A stretch of DNA of 64,000 nt from Bernardetiaceae bacterium. GTDB taxonomy: Bacteria > Bacteroidota > Bacteroidia > Cytophagales > Thermoflexibacteraceae. Location of the stretch: NCBI GenBank assembly GCA_025057115.1, contig JANWWZ010000001.1, forward strand, positions 186,001 to 250,000, written 5' to 3'. Positions within the stretch are counted from its first letter, which is position 1; each line of letters opens with the position of its first letter. Position numbers and translations under genes: made by a program. The notes under the pieces were generated by a model, which saw only the letters and a list, made by a program, of their open reading frames with translations, was not told the origin of the DNA and made no database searches. Shown here piece by piece: positions 9,534 through 18,421 of the stretch.

Positions 9534-10229
9534 ATGAAGCAATTGGCTACTTGCTGGATGATAGCCCTGTGCGTAACAACAGTAGTTGCTCAAAAAGAAA
9601 CGCAAACTCGCACATTAGAAGAATTTCACGCCATCGAACTTTCTGGACCTTTTGAAGTAAGGCTTGTTCCAAGCCATGAACACGCCATTAAGATTACTAC
9701 CAAAGGCACCGTTTCCCCCGATGAAGTAAAAACTCAAGTGCACAACAAAAAACTTTGCATAAGCTACCGACAGAAAAAGCGAGACTTTTGTAACTCGCAG
9801 CGCATTGTGCTAGAGGTTCACTGCCACAATTTAAAAGAAATTATCACCAGAGGAGTTTACCGCCTTTTTAGCTATGATACCCTCCGCAGCGATAAGCTAG
9901 TGCTAAAAGTTGAAGGTGTAGGCAACGTGGACTTGCTGCTCAACGTAGAGAAGCTCGAGGCTCATGTATGCGGAGTAGGTAATACGGAGCTCAAAGGCAT
10001 AGCTAATGAACAATCAGTTAGGCAAAGTGGGGTGGGCAATTACAAGGCTTCGGAACTTGTCTGTAGTAAGGTTCAAATGCACGTAGAAGGGGTTGGAAAT
10101 GCAGAAATTCATGCTACGAAACAATTGGAAATAGAAGCAATTGGAATTGGCAACGTGCGCTATCGCGGCAATCCAGAAATAATTCGCACTAATGCTTCCT
10201 TTCTCAATAAAATTCGGCATGTCAATTAA
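9534..10229 (+). CDS. GIN-domain (DUF2807) secreted protein
   Basis: A 231-residue exported protein (signal peptide ending near VVAQ, residue 19) with a DUF2807 'head GIN' domain. It starts with the standard FHAIELSGPFEVRLVPS strand pair and continues as a right-handed beta-helix in which a GVGN-type turn recurs (GVGNVDL, GVGNTEL, GVGNYKA, GVGNAEI, GIGNVRY). Such proteins are abundant on the surface of Bacteroidota; their role is unproven (an adhesin role has been proposed). Its stop overlaps the convergent nuoM end by 8 bp. Confidence 0.85.
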   Translation: MKQLATCWMIALCVTTVVAQKETQTRTLEEFHAIELSGPFEVRLVPSHEHAIKITTKGTVSPDEVKTQVHNKKLCISYRQKKRDFCNSQRIVLEVHCHNLKEIITRGVYRLFSYDTLRSDKLVLKVEGVGNVDLLLNVEKLEAHVCGVGNTELKGIANEQSVRQSGVGNYKASELVCSKVQMHVEGVGNAEIHATKQLEIEAIGIGNVRYRGNPEIIRTNASFLNKIRHVN

Positions 10230-11829
10230 CCAATTGCAATTTTTTCCAAAGTAATAGCCAGTGCAACAAACTATTTTCTATTCCTTCAAGGAGCCATGTA
10301 GGCAGGATTCCTATTGCTAAACTTAGCACTGCGGGCAAGAGAAGCAGCATCCATTCAGTGGGCGTGAGGTCGTAAAGCCGTGGACGCCATTGAGCTTGCT
10401 GCAAAGAAAGCTCTCCCATGAACATGCGTTGAAAAGTCCATAAAAAATAACCCGCTCCTATGAGCAAGGCTATCAGTGCTAGTAAAGGCATCCAGAGGGG
10501 AATCAATTCGCTACTAAAGGAGCCTAACAAGACCAGCAATTCAGCTACAAAGGCAGAAAAGCCTGGCAGTCCCAAAGAAGCAAAAAAAGCAATTCCTGTG
10601 AAAGTGGCGTAGTAGGGCATTGCTTGGGTGAGTCCTTTATAATGGTCAATCTCCATATCGTGAGTGCGTTGGTAGATTACTCCTGCAACTGCAAAGAGCA
10701 TAGCGGAGAGTAATCCATGGCTAAACATCTGCATCATGGCTCCAGCTGCACCTTTGGTGTTAAGGCTCGCTAAGCCAAGCGTTACATACCCCATGTGCGA
10801 AACAGAAGAATAAGCTATCATTTTCTTGAGATTGTTTTGCCCAAGTGCTACAATGGAGCCGTAGAGGATGCTACCTGCCCCTAGCAGTGCTATCCACCAA
10901 GTCATTTTTTGCATTTCTGCAGGGAAGAGCGGGAAAGCAATGCGCATCAGTCCATAACCGCCTATTTTAAGCAAGATGCCAGCCAGGACAATGGAAATAG
11001 GGGTAGGAGCCTCTACGTGGGCATCGGGGAGCCAAGTATGCAGCGGCACAACGGGAATTTTAATGCCAAATCCAATCAAAAGCAATATGAAAACGACTGT
11101 GCGGGCCGGAAAACCCCATAAAAAACTTTTTCCATGTACGTCCAATAAGCTATCTGGAGTATAAGCCTCAGGCTGGGTCATGAGCAATAAATCAAAACTT
11201 TGAGAGCCCGTTTGATCTTGGACTGAAAGACAGAGGGCTATCATGGCTACTAAAATCATCGCTGAGCCGAAAAATGTGTAGATAAAAAATTTAATGGCGG
11301 CATATTCGCGGCGCTCGCCTCCCCAAATGCCGATGAGAAAATACATCGGCAGCAACATGAATTCAAAAAACAAAAAGAACAGAAAAAAATCCAGCGCCAA
11401 AAAACTTCCCATTACAGTGGCAGCAAGCAGGAGATAAAGCGAAAAATAAGCCTTGTGCAGTTTTTTGATGTGATAAGAAGCCAGCGCTCCTAGTAGCAAT
11501 ACAATGCCGCTAAGTAGTACTAACGGAAGGTTGAGCCCGTCAATTCCCAAAAAGTACATCACTTTGAGTTTACCCCAATTGCCCATGTCCAGACTAATCC
11601 AGGAGTATTTTTCAGCAAGGAGGAGGTCGCCATATTGGGTAGTAGACTTGTTATTTACTGCCAAAAAAATTGTAGCTGAACACAAAGCCAATAGCAAGCA
11701 AATCAGTTGCGCAATGCGCTTGATGGTTTGCACGGCAGAGGAAGGCAGTAGTAAAATCAGTCCTGCACCTGCAAGTGGCATGATAATAAGCAAGTGCAAC
11801 AAAATAGGCATAACCGTTGCAAGCAGCAT
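10222..11829 (-). CDS. nuoM: NADH-quinone oxidoreductase subunit M
   Basis: An antiporter-like, proton-pumping subunit of respiratory complex I, 535 residues and about 14 transmembrane helices. Visible hallmarks are the lysine/histidine-bearing PVVPLHTWLPDAHVEAPTP loop (discontinuous helix), FFLFFEFMLLPMYFLIGIWGG and NLKKMIAYSSVSHMGY. The ATG chosen starts a hydrophobic N-terminus of normal length. No other nuo gene flanks it: upstream is ccmB and downstream a convergent GIN-domain gene, although nuoL-nuoM-nuoN are normally contiguous. Confidence 0.95.
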   Translation of the reverse strand: MLLATVMPILLHLLIIMPLAGAGLILLLPSSAVQTIKRIAQLICLLLALCSATIFLAVNNKSTTQYGDLLLAEKYSWISLDMGNWGKLKVMYFLGIDGLNLPLVLLSGIVLLLGALASYHIKKLHKAYFSLYLLLAATVMGSFLALDFFLFFLFFEFMLLPMYFLIGIWGGERREYAAIKFFIYTFFGSAMILVAMIALCLSVQDQTGSQSFDLLLMTQPEAYTPDSLLDVHGKSFLWGFPARTVVFILLLIGFGIKIPVVPLHTWLPDAHVEAPTPISIVLAGILLKIGGYGLMRIAFPLFPAEMQKMTWWIALLGAGSILYGSIVALGQNNLKKMIAYSSVSHMGYVTLGLASLNTKGAAGAMMQMFSHGLLSAMLFAVAGVIYQRTHDMEIDHYKGLTQAMPYYATFTGIAFFASLGLPGFSAFVAELLVLLGSFSSELIPLWMPLLALIALLIGAGYFLWTFQRMFMGELSLQQAQWRPRLYDLTPTEWMLLLLPAVLSLAIGILPTWLLEGIENSLLHWLLLWKKLQLVN

Positions 11830-11882
11830 GAGAAGAACAATTTAGGCGCAAAAATAGCGTTAGCTTCTCCGTGTTTGCCCTT

Positions 11883-12551
11883 TTACGATCGCCATACAAA
11901 GGGAAAAAGCAAAAGGGATACAACTAGTGCGATCAGATTGATGGCAACAAGGGTAATCAATTCGTCATAGCTTTGGCTGCGGGCAATGCCATCTATAGCA
12001 TTTTTAGAAACTTTGATAAGTAGCAGCACTAAAGGAAGTACTACTGGGAAGCCCAGAGTAGCCATTAAGGTCCCAGTATGTTGAGCCTTAGCAGCAATTG
12101 CAGAAATTAACGTGAGTGAAGTAGCAAGACCTCCACTGCCCAGTATTACACTTGCAATAAAAAAAGGCATATCCTGAACAGGATTGCCTAATAATATCAT
12201 ATAGAGCAGTAGTCCAAGCAGTGCCAAAAAACAAAGTAAAAGACTGTTGTAAATCATCTTTGAAAGAATCATGCTTTCTGGGCGTGCAAGTTGATAATAG
12301 TAGTAATGCCGATTTTCAGATTCTTGGGCAAAGCTTTTTGCCACTGCGCTGATGGCTGCAAACAGCAAAATGATCCAGAAAAGGGCATTCCAAGTAAGAG
12401 AGCTTAATTGAGTTTTTCTGAGATTAAAGCTAAGGTAAGCAACAAATATGGTAGCTACTAGATAAAGTAAAATTCCATTGAAGGCGTATTTGCGTCGCCA
12501 CTCAAGCCGAATTTCTTTTGACAATAACAGCAGTATTTCGCGCAGTATCAT
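11883..12551 (-). CDS. ccmB: heme exporter membrane subunit CcmB
   Basis: A 222-residue inner-membrane protein with six predicted helices, matching CcmB, the permease of the CcmAB(CD) ABC system used in cytochrome c maturation. Family features are the N-terminal LLLLSKEIRLEWRRKYAFNGI, the AISAVAKSFAQE segment (the usual AxxRxFxxE region) and the glycine-rich stretch GSGGLATSLTLISA. The gene lies upstream of nuoM in the same direction (53-nt gap) and divergent from the DUF58 gene. ccmA and ccmC are not in the window. Confidence 0.85.
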   Translation of the reverse strand: MILREILLLLSKEIRLEWRRKYAFNGILLYLVATIFVAYLSFNLRKTQLSSLTWNALFWIILLFAAISAVAKSFAQESENRHYYYYQLARPESMILSKMIYNSLLLCFLALLGLLLYMILLGNPVQDMPFFIASVILGSGGLATSLTLISAIAAKAQHTGTLMATLGFPVVLPLVLLLIKVSKNAIDGIARSQSYDELITLVAINLIALVVSLLLFPFVWRS

Positions 12552-12605
12552 AGCGCAATTTACGCCGCTATTGCATAAGTTTGTTACTGCTCAATCATAG
12601 CCAAA

Positions 12606-13493
12606 TTGGAAAGCAACCTTCGAGAAATATTTTACAAACTGCGTCGCTACGAGTTAAAGATTCGCAAAGCGGTTAATACGCAGATGCAAGGCGACTTTCA
12701 TTCTGTTTTTAAAGGCTCTGGGCTAGAGTTTGACGATGTGCGTGCTTACCAATATGGCGACGATGTCCGCACCATCGACTGGAATGTAAGCGCTAAAGGA
12801 CACGGCATTTATGTAAAAACTTTCAAAGAAGAAAAAGAACAAAACGTTTTCATGATTTTAGACGTGAGTGGCTCTCAGTACATTGGCAAACCTCAACACC
12901 AAAAAATTGACTACGCCCGAGAAATTTGCGGGGTTTTGACCATCTCTGCAGTAAAGGAAAATAGCTCTGTAGGCTTGCTTTGTTTTAGCAACCAGCGCGA
13001 AAAATACATCAAACCCAAAAAAGGCATTAAACACGCCTATGAGTTGATCTCTGCTATGTTTTCCCTTCAACCGCAATCTCTTAGAACCAGCCTTAACAAA
13101 GCACTTTCAATGGCAATGAGCATTATTAAACGCAAAAGCATAGTCTTGCTAGTGAGCGATTTTGTAGATGAAAACTATGAGCGAAATTTAAAGGCTATCG
13201 CTAAAAAGCATGATTTAATAGTAATTCACTTGGCAGACCACAGAGAAAAAACCTTGCCACCTTTGGGCATTGTTCCTGTACTAGACAAAGAAACAGGTCG
13301 GCTCATTTGGATTAACACTGACTCAGAAGATATTCGCGACAAGATGGCTGAAAGATTTTTTCAAAAACGAGACCACCTAGAAAAATTTTGCCATCAGTTT
13401 AATGCAAATTATTTGTTTATTGACACATCGGAAGACTACGTTCCCAAGTTGGTCAAACTTTTTAAAGTGCGCAACAAAATTGCAAAAAAATAG
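12606..13493 (+). CDS. DUF58 / VWA-like protein with TTG start
   Basis: A 295-residue cytoplasmic DUF58 protein. The signature GLEFDDVRAYQYGDDVRTID (residues 39-58) is followed by a von Willebrand A-like fold with a DxSxS metal site (Asp86-Val-Ser88-Gly-Ser90). DUF58 proteins usually work with a MoxR AAA+ ATPase and, in Bacteroidota, with BatA-D in envelope stress; no moxR partner is adjacent here. The only usable initiation codon after the upstream in-frame stop is TTG, and no Shine-Dalgarno is visible, so initiation may be weak or regulated. Confidence 0.85.
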   Translation: MESNLREIFYKLRRYELKIRKAVNTQMQGDFHSVFKGSGLEFDDVRAYQYGDDVRTIDWNVSAKGHGIYVKTFKEEKEQNVFMILDVSGSQYIGKPQHQKIDYAREICGVLTISAVKENSSVGLLCFSNQREKYIKPKKGIKHAYELISAMFSLQPQSLRTSLNKALSMAMSIIKRKSIVLLVSDFVDENYERNLKAIAKKHDLIVIHLADHREKTLPPLGIVPVLDKETGRLIWINTDSEDIRDKMAERFFQKRDHLEKFCHQFNANYLFIDTSEDYVPKLVKLFKVRNKIAKK

Positions 13494-13511
13494 CCTTACC
13501 CTTTTTGGATT

Positions 13512-13532
13512 TACGCAACCTTGCGCTTTTTT
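13512..13532 (+). terminator. weak intrinsic terminator after the DUF58 gene
   Basis: A short 4-bp stem CGCA/TGCG with tetraloop ACCT, followed by C and seven T residues, 20-40 nt after the stop. The stem is short, so confidence is modest. The rest of the gap to 13773 holds no ORF, only a 16-bp palindrome. Confidence 0.4.
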
Positions 13533-13692
13533 TCAGCACAGCTAGAAAAAACACTTCACAATCTCTTTCCTCAAACTAATTGACATGTTGGAGGGTACTA
13601 CTTTGGGGCGTTGGCGGCTCTTTAAAGTGAAAAGTTTCTTGTTTTATTAACACGTTGGCTTCATTTTCCAACCTTGGTATGGGCTGCTTTGC

Positions 13693-13708
13693 TCATTTTG
13701 CAAAATGA
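13693..13708. repeat. 16-bp perfect palindrome TCATTTTGCAAAATGA
   Basis: A perfect self-complementary sequence in the convergent gap between the DUF58 gene and comA. It could be a protein-binding site; no function is evident. Confidence 0.3.
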
Positions 13709-13773
13709 CCTAAACATCGTTTTTGCATGTTGCTTACCTTTTGAGTGAAAACTTAGCCTAGCTACATTGCATT

Positions 13774-14577
13774 TTACACATTCACGTTGGGTGCTGTAGG
13801 CAAGGGAGGTTGTTTGCCATTAAGAAAGGTGTGAAAAGTATCGCCGCGAAGCCCTAGACGAATAGTTTCTAAAGGAATGACGTCAGAAGGAGCAATGTTG
13901 CCCAAATTGACGTTGCTTCCCAAATACTTAATAAACCAAACTTGCTGTGACTTAATGGGGGCTTCCCAAATGATTTTTTCAAATGGTATTTGAGTGAGGA
14001 TTTCTTCTACCAGACCAGAGCGAACTTCTCCCGTAGCGCGAAATAATCCCACATTTCCACTTTCGCGCGCCTCGCCGATGACCTTCCAAGCTCCTGCATC
14101 TAGCTCGCGTTGCATTTGCTGGATCCACTTGTAGGGAGGAATAATTTTTTCTGCGTCTTTTGAACCTACTTCTGAAAGAACCGTAGCCCGCTGAGACAAA
14201 ATGCGAATGTAATTGCATTTTTCTTCATGAGGCATTTCTATGGAGCCATCCGATACTTCAACGTAAGTAAGCTCGTATTTATCCAGCAAGCGCAAATAAT
14301 CCTCAAACTGTCCCCTAATCACAAAGGCTTCAAAGAGAGTACCGCCAAAGTACACTGGAATGCCAGCTTGGTGATATACCTTTATCTTTTCCTCCAGGTT
14401 CGGAAAACAGTAAGAAGTTGCCCATCCTAGTTTGACTATATCTATGAAATCGGCTGAGGCACTAAGCATATCTTCCACTTGGCGTATGCTTAGTCCTTTA
14501 TCCATCACCATAGTGATGCCCTTTTCGCGGGGCTTAGTGGTGCGTTCAGGAACGTCCTTCAAAAAGTAGTTTGCCAT
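13774..14577 (-). CDS. comA: phosphosulfolactate synthase (ComA family)
   Basis: A 267-residue TIM-barrel protein of the ComA family, which adds sulfite to phosphoenolpyruvate to give phosphosulfolactate. Recognisable blocks are KPREKGITMVMDKG, FIDIVKLGWATSY, GIPVYFGGTLFEAF, VEVSDGSIEMP and SEVGSKD. The ATG at MANYFLKDVPER was preferred over a TTG six codons upstream. Bacteroidota do not make coenzyme M, so the product may feed sulfolactate, cysteate or sulfonolipids (capnine type); this is an inference. It is the last gene of an SDR-TPR-comA operon. Confidence 0.85.
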   Translation of the reverse strand: MANYFLKDVPERTTKPREKGITMVMDKGLSIRQVEDMLSASADFIDIVKLGWATSYCFPNLEEKIKVYHQAGIPVYFGGTLFEAFVIRGQFEDYLRLLDKYELTYVEVSDGSIEMPHEEKCNYIRILSQRATVLSEVGSKDAEKIIPPYKWIQQMQRELDAGAWKVIGEARESGNVGLFRATGEVRSGLVEEILTQIPFEKIIWEAPIKSQQVWFIKYLGSNVNLGNIAPSDVIPLETIRLGLRGDTFHTFLNGKQPPLPTAPNVNV

Positions 14578-14608
14578 AAACAACCAGCCGAACAAACTTT
14601 AAGGTGCT

Positions 14609-16012
14609 TTAGCGCTCATATTGGCTAATAATTTTGAAAAGCACCTTGCAAAGATTTAAGTCTTGAATCCACTCGTACAGGACTGTATGCCTGTCAAAGT
14701 CCAAAGTTAGCGCATTTTCCAAATACGCAAAGGACTGCTTATACTTACCCGCTTCTAGGCAGCACACACAAAGGCGATAGTGTAGGTCGGCATGGTTAAG
14801 GCATTCTTCTAATCCTTCTTCGAGCAAGTCAATAGCTTTTTTGTAATCCCCTTGCTGGCGATAGATTTCCGACCAATCTAGCCATACTTGTGGATTGGAA
14901 GGATTAATGTAACTGGCCTGCTGATAGGCTTCAATAGCTGAGACGACGTTGCCCGTTTTCCACTCGGCAGTTGCTAGGGCAAGCCAGTATTCTTCGCGCT
15001 GGTTATCAAGGCGCACTGATTTTTTCAAAAAACCAATGGCTTCATACCATCGTTGGCGCGCTATTAGGCACATTCCCAGCCCATACCAACCATTGGCACA
15101 CCGTTGATCGAGGTGAATTGCTTTGCGATAAAAGCGAGCTGCTTGAGCGTATTCCTTTCGCTTTTCGTAGGTGGCTGCCAGGCAGCAGTACATTTCAGCA
15201 TCAGGGGTACTGTTTTTTTCTTGGAGTTCAATGGCTTTTTTATAGCTTGTTTCTGCTTCTTGGTAGCGGTTCAAATTCATTTGAGCATGACCGAGGTAGT
15301 ACCACACTGTGCTTTCTTCTTCGTTCAGCGCTAGGGCATAGCCAAGTAATTCTATCGCCTTGTGGAAATTTCCGATTTGGTTATGAAATATGGCGGCATT
15401 GCGCCAGTGGCGGAATTCTTCAGGGTGATTGTCGATGAGGGTTTCTAAAACATGCGCTCCATAGTTAGTGTGCCGCAAATATTTCAAGGCTTGGGCTGCT
15501 TCTTTGACTGCCTCTGCATTGTCAGGGTTAATTTTTACAACTTCTAGCCAGTGCTCAGCAGCTTGTTGCAATTTGCCACAATGTTGATATAATTCGGCGA
15601 TGCGCAAGTGAATTTCTTCTTTTTCTGCGGTGTGCTCCAGCGCAATTAACAGACTTTCAATAGCCTGGGGAAACATTTGCAGCCCGGCAAAAGCCTCGGC
15701 TTGTAGAGTATACAGCTCCTCAGAGTAAGGATGTAAAACGGCAGCTTTTTCTATCTGCTGCAAAGCGTGTTGATATTTTCCTTGTCTTACTAAAGCCCGT
15801 GCTTTTTCTATCTCTAACTCGCTGGCAAAGGGATAAAGTGCAAGGGCTGCTTGACAGACATGCCATACTTTTTGCCATTGTAGGCAAGAGGCATAGTATT
15901 CTATCAGGTCCTCAAATTCATGCAAGTCAAAAAACGTGCTTTCGCCTTCTGCAAGCATTTGCTCAAAGCGTTGCACCAGAGGATTTTCACTCTTTTTGCT
16001 CTTTCTTGCCAT
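14609..16012 (-). CDS. tetratricopeptide-repeat protein
   Basis: A 467-residue soluble protein built almost entirely of about 10-12 TPR units (for example AEMYCCLAATYEKRKEYAQA and VWYYLGHAQMNLNRYQEA), with no signal peptide; presumably a cytoplasmic scaffold. The start at MARKSKKSE overlaps the end of the upstream SDR gene by 26 nt, and comA follows after 31 nt, so it is the middle of a three-gene operon. Its partner is unknown. Confidence 0.85.
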   Translation of the reverse strand: MARKSKKSENPLVQRFEQMLAEGESTFFDLHEFEDLIEYYASCLQWQKVWHVCQAALALYPFASELEIEKARALVRQGKYQHALQQIEKAAVLHPYSEELYTLQAEAFAGLQMFPQAIESLLIALEHTAEKEEIHLRIAELYQHCGKLQQAAEHWLEVVKINPDNAEAVKEAAQALKYLRHTNYGAHVLETLIDNHPEEFRHWRNAAIFHNQIGNFHKAIELLGYALALNEEESTVWYYLGHAQMNLNRYQEAETSYKKAIELQEKNSTPDAEMYCCLAATYEKRKEYAQAARFYRKAIHLDQRCANGWYGLGMCLIARQRWYEAIGFLKKSVRLDNQREEYWLALATAEWKTGNVVSAIEAYQQASYINPSNPQVWLDWSEIYRQQGDYKKAIDLLEEGLEECLNHADLHYRLCVCCLEAGKYKQSFAYLENALTLDFDRHTVLYEWIQDLNLCKVLFKIISQYER

Positions 16013-16982
16013 GGAGCTGGTGAGAAACATTAAAAAACGACAAAGCCACTTTTCGGATGCTCTCCGTCAGAGGCGTGTACTGCAAATTTACAGTGCGGGT
16101 GATTTTATTGCCATCGTAGTGAACTTTTTGAATAGCCATCTCAGCTACTTGGCGGTTAAAGTCAGCATCTATCCAGTTGCCTATAGTACCCAGCCATTTT
16201 ATCCAACCATCAGCAAGGGGCTTTTTATGAAAAGGTTTGCCAAGCACCTGACAGATGTGGGCAAAAAATTCTGCATAAGTAAGGGCTCCAGCGCTGAGAA
16301 TAAAACGCTCCGAGGTAATTCGATGCTTCAGGAGTAAAACTACTGCTTCGGCTACGTCGGCAGCGTCCACTAAGTTAATCCAGCCTGAAGGATAGCGCGG
16401 TGATTGGAGTGCTAATTTGAAAAGTTGAGCTAAAGAGCTTCCTTTAGAAGGAGTGCCCAGTACTACTGAAGGGTTTACGATCACTGCTGGTAGCCCTTCG
16501 GCTATACCGCGCCAAACTTGCCTTTCAGCCAGGTGTTTGCTCAAGGCATAATAAGAGTAGTGGCTATGCTCGTCCCATTTAGCATTTTCGTCGATGATTT
16601 GACCTTTACCACCTAAGGCTGCTACTGAACTGATAAAGCAAAATACTTTTAGGTGAGGATGGTCTAAGGCAACATTTACTAGATTGGCTGTTCCTTCTTC
16701 GTTCACTTTGAGTAGTTGGCGATAATGGCTAAGGCGAAAGGACACCAGTCCAGCCGCATGTACTACCATGCTCACTTGGGGTATCCACTCGCCCAGCAGG
16801 GCGATATCTGAAATATCGCCTTGTATCCAGGTGAGACCAGGCAGGTGTTCGGGAAGCAGTCCGCTGCCTTTTCTGCGCAGGGCATATACTTGCCAGCCCT
16901 CTTGCAACAATCTGACGGCGATGTAACTGCCCACTAAACCCGTAGCCCCTGTGATAAAAACTTTTTCCAAATAGTTTGCCAT
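15987..16982 (-). CDS. NAD(P)-dependent epimerase/dehydratase (extended SDR)
   Basis: A 331-residue extended short-chain dehydrogenase. The nucleotide-binding GATGLVGSY motif is at residues 11-19, VVHAAGLVSF marks the fourth strand, and the catalytic YYALSK (YxxxK) follows a serine-rich strand (CFISSVAALGG). The ATG at MANYLEKVFIT was chosen over an upstream TTG. Substrate is unknown; relatives act on nucleotide sugars, dihydroflavonols or sterols. It is the first gene of the operon with the TPR and comA genes. Confidence 0.85.
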   Translation of the reverse strand: MANYLEKVFITGATGLVGSYIAVRLLQEGWQVYALRRKGSGLLPEHLPGLTWIQGDISDIALLGEWIPQVSMVVHAAGLVSFRLSHYRQLLKVNEEGTANLVNVALDHPHLKVFCFISSVAALGGKGQIIDENAKWDEHSHYSYYALSKHLAERQVWRGIAEGLPAVIVNPSVVLGTPSKGSSLAQLFKLALQSPRYPSGWINLVDAADVAEAVVLLLKHRITSERFILSAGALTYAEFFAHICQVLGKPFHKKPLADGWIKWLGTIGNWIDADFNRQVAEMAIQKVHYDGNKITRTVNLQYTPLTESIRKVALSFFNVSHQLHGKKEQKE

Positions 16983-17077
16983 GTGCAAACATACCAAGAA
17001 AACCACCAACAATTTGCCTTGGGGACAGGTAAGCTATTAGAAAAGTTGTATTTTAGTGCGTTTGCTATAAATCCCGT

Positions 17078-18379
17078 ATGAAATACATGAGTGGCAACTG
17101 GTTGATTTTGCTTCTGCTAAGTGGAAGTATCGCTTTTCCTTTTGGGCTGTATGGGCAACAAGTTCAAGCTGACTCCATCCGATGGTTATTTCACCAACTC
17201 AATGCCAGCCAAAATTTGATTCGCAGTTTGCAACACCAACGTCGCGCCGATAGCATCAGAATAGCGGAACTACAAAAGGCTCTTCAAGAACAGGTAAGTA
17301 ACTTTAATGCAGCAGTAAGCAGTGTAGATATTCGCGTACGCGAGTTCGATCAACGCATGCGCATCACTGACCGCGACCGCTATGTGATTATTCAGCGCAA
17401 CTTGATTAGTTCGGTGGAAGTATTTGACATGCTCAACCAACGGCTTAACATCTTAGAAGCTCTCAACCAACTGGAAGAATATCAAAGCATCCTTACCGAC
17501 TTAAACAATCCAGCAAATGAAAATTTAGGTTTTTCCTACAATCGCAAAGTATTGGCTTTGGTCGAGCAGTATATTGCTGCTAATGCCCGCCGCGATAGAG
17601 GACGCATTATAGAAGCAGCTAAAATAGTGCTGGAAAATCCCTTGATGCAAACCATTGCTGGACCTGCGGCGCCTATTCTAAGCGTAAGCAACTCATTGCT
17701 GAGTTTTGCCAGTTCTCTGCTGGTAACGCGCACCGATATTCCCCAGGAGAACGTAGCGCGTTTTCGCGATGAAATGATGCAATTTACTCAATACTATGCC
17801 CGCCTTAATGAACTCAATCGCAACTTTGCCTTAGGAATTGCCAATTACCAGGTGCAAACTGCCAACTTGCAGAACAAATTGCGCGACTTTGTAGTGCAAA
17901 ATATCCAAGCAAGTGGCAGGCAAATAGATCCTAATCTGGAGAAGCGCTCTAAGTCCATAGGAGAGTTTCTCACTACGCTTTTTTTAACCTACAATGCCAG
18001 TGCCGTGCGCGAATACCTCCTACAACTAGAACGCCAAGCTACTGAAAATGGAGTGATTAACTATGGCAAGCTAATTCGCAGCGGCAATTTAATAGAGATG
18101 AACAAGCGCATTAGCGAAGTCATTTTCCTTTACAAGGAGTTTGAATATCTCTACTCCCAATACATTTCGCTGTTGGAAAAAAATAACCGCGAAATAATAT
18201 TAGTTCTGCAAGAAGCTATGGCACGCCGCCTCAGCGACGACAATAATAAAGTACGCCAGCAAATAGAACGCCTCTCCCGCGTGAAAGACAGCACTATCGA
18301 ATCCATCAACAAAGCCATTAACCTACAGCGGCTGAAAAACGAAGTGGAAAAACTCGATACCTTCTTCCCTTCTCTGTAA
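17078..18379 (+). CDS. secreted helical/coiled-coil protein of unknown function
   Basis: A 433-residue protein with a signal peptide (hydrophobic stretch to about residue 26, FGLYGQQ) and then almost entirely helical, heptad-rich sequence with many Gln, Asn, Arg and Leu. A small hydrophobic Gly/Ala-rich segment around residues 190-215 (AGPAAPILSVSNSLLSFASS) interrupts it. No known family was recognised. Likely periplasmic or surface-located. It precedes the iron-type permease by 42 nt in the same direction, so the two may be cotranscribed, but nothing in the protein suggests substrate binding. Confidence 0.75.
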   Translation: MKYMSGNWLILLLLSGSIAFPFGLYGQQVQADSIRWLFHQLNASQNLIRSLQHQRRADSIRIAELQKALQEQVSNFNAAVSSVDIRVREFDQRMRITDRDRYVIIQRNLISSVEVFDMLNQRLNILEALNQLEEYQSILTDLNNPANENLGFSYNRKVLALVEQYIAANARRDRGRIIEAAKIVLENPLMQTIAGPAAPILSVSNSLLSFASSLLVTRTDIPQENVARFRDEMMQFTQYYARLNELNRNFALGIANYQVQTANLQNKLRDFVVQNIQASGRQIDPNLEKRSKSIGEFLTTLFLTYNASAVREYLLQLERQATENGVINYGKLIRSGNLIEMNKRISEVIFLYKEFEYLYSQYISLLEKNNREIILVLQEAMARRLSDDNNKVRQQIERLSRVKDSTIESINKAINLQRLKNEVEKLDTFFPSL

Positions 18380-18421
18380 AAAAGCCTTCAACTTTGCTCA
18401 AAAAACATCAGCTAAAGAGCA

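Noticed and set aside
14971-15438. 155-codon plus-strand ORF inside the TPR gene
   Set aside because: Antisense shadow of a repetitive TPR gene; no independent features.
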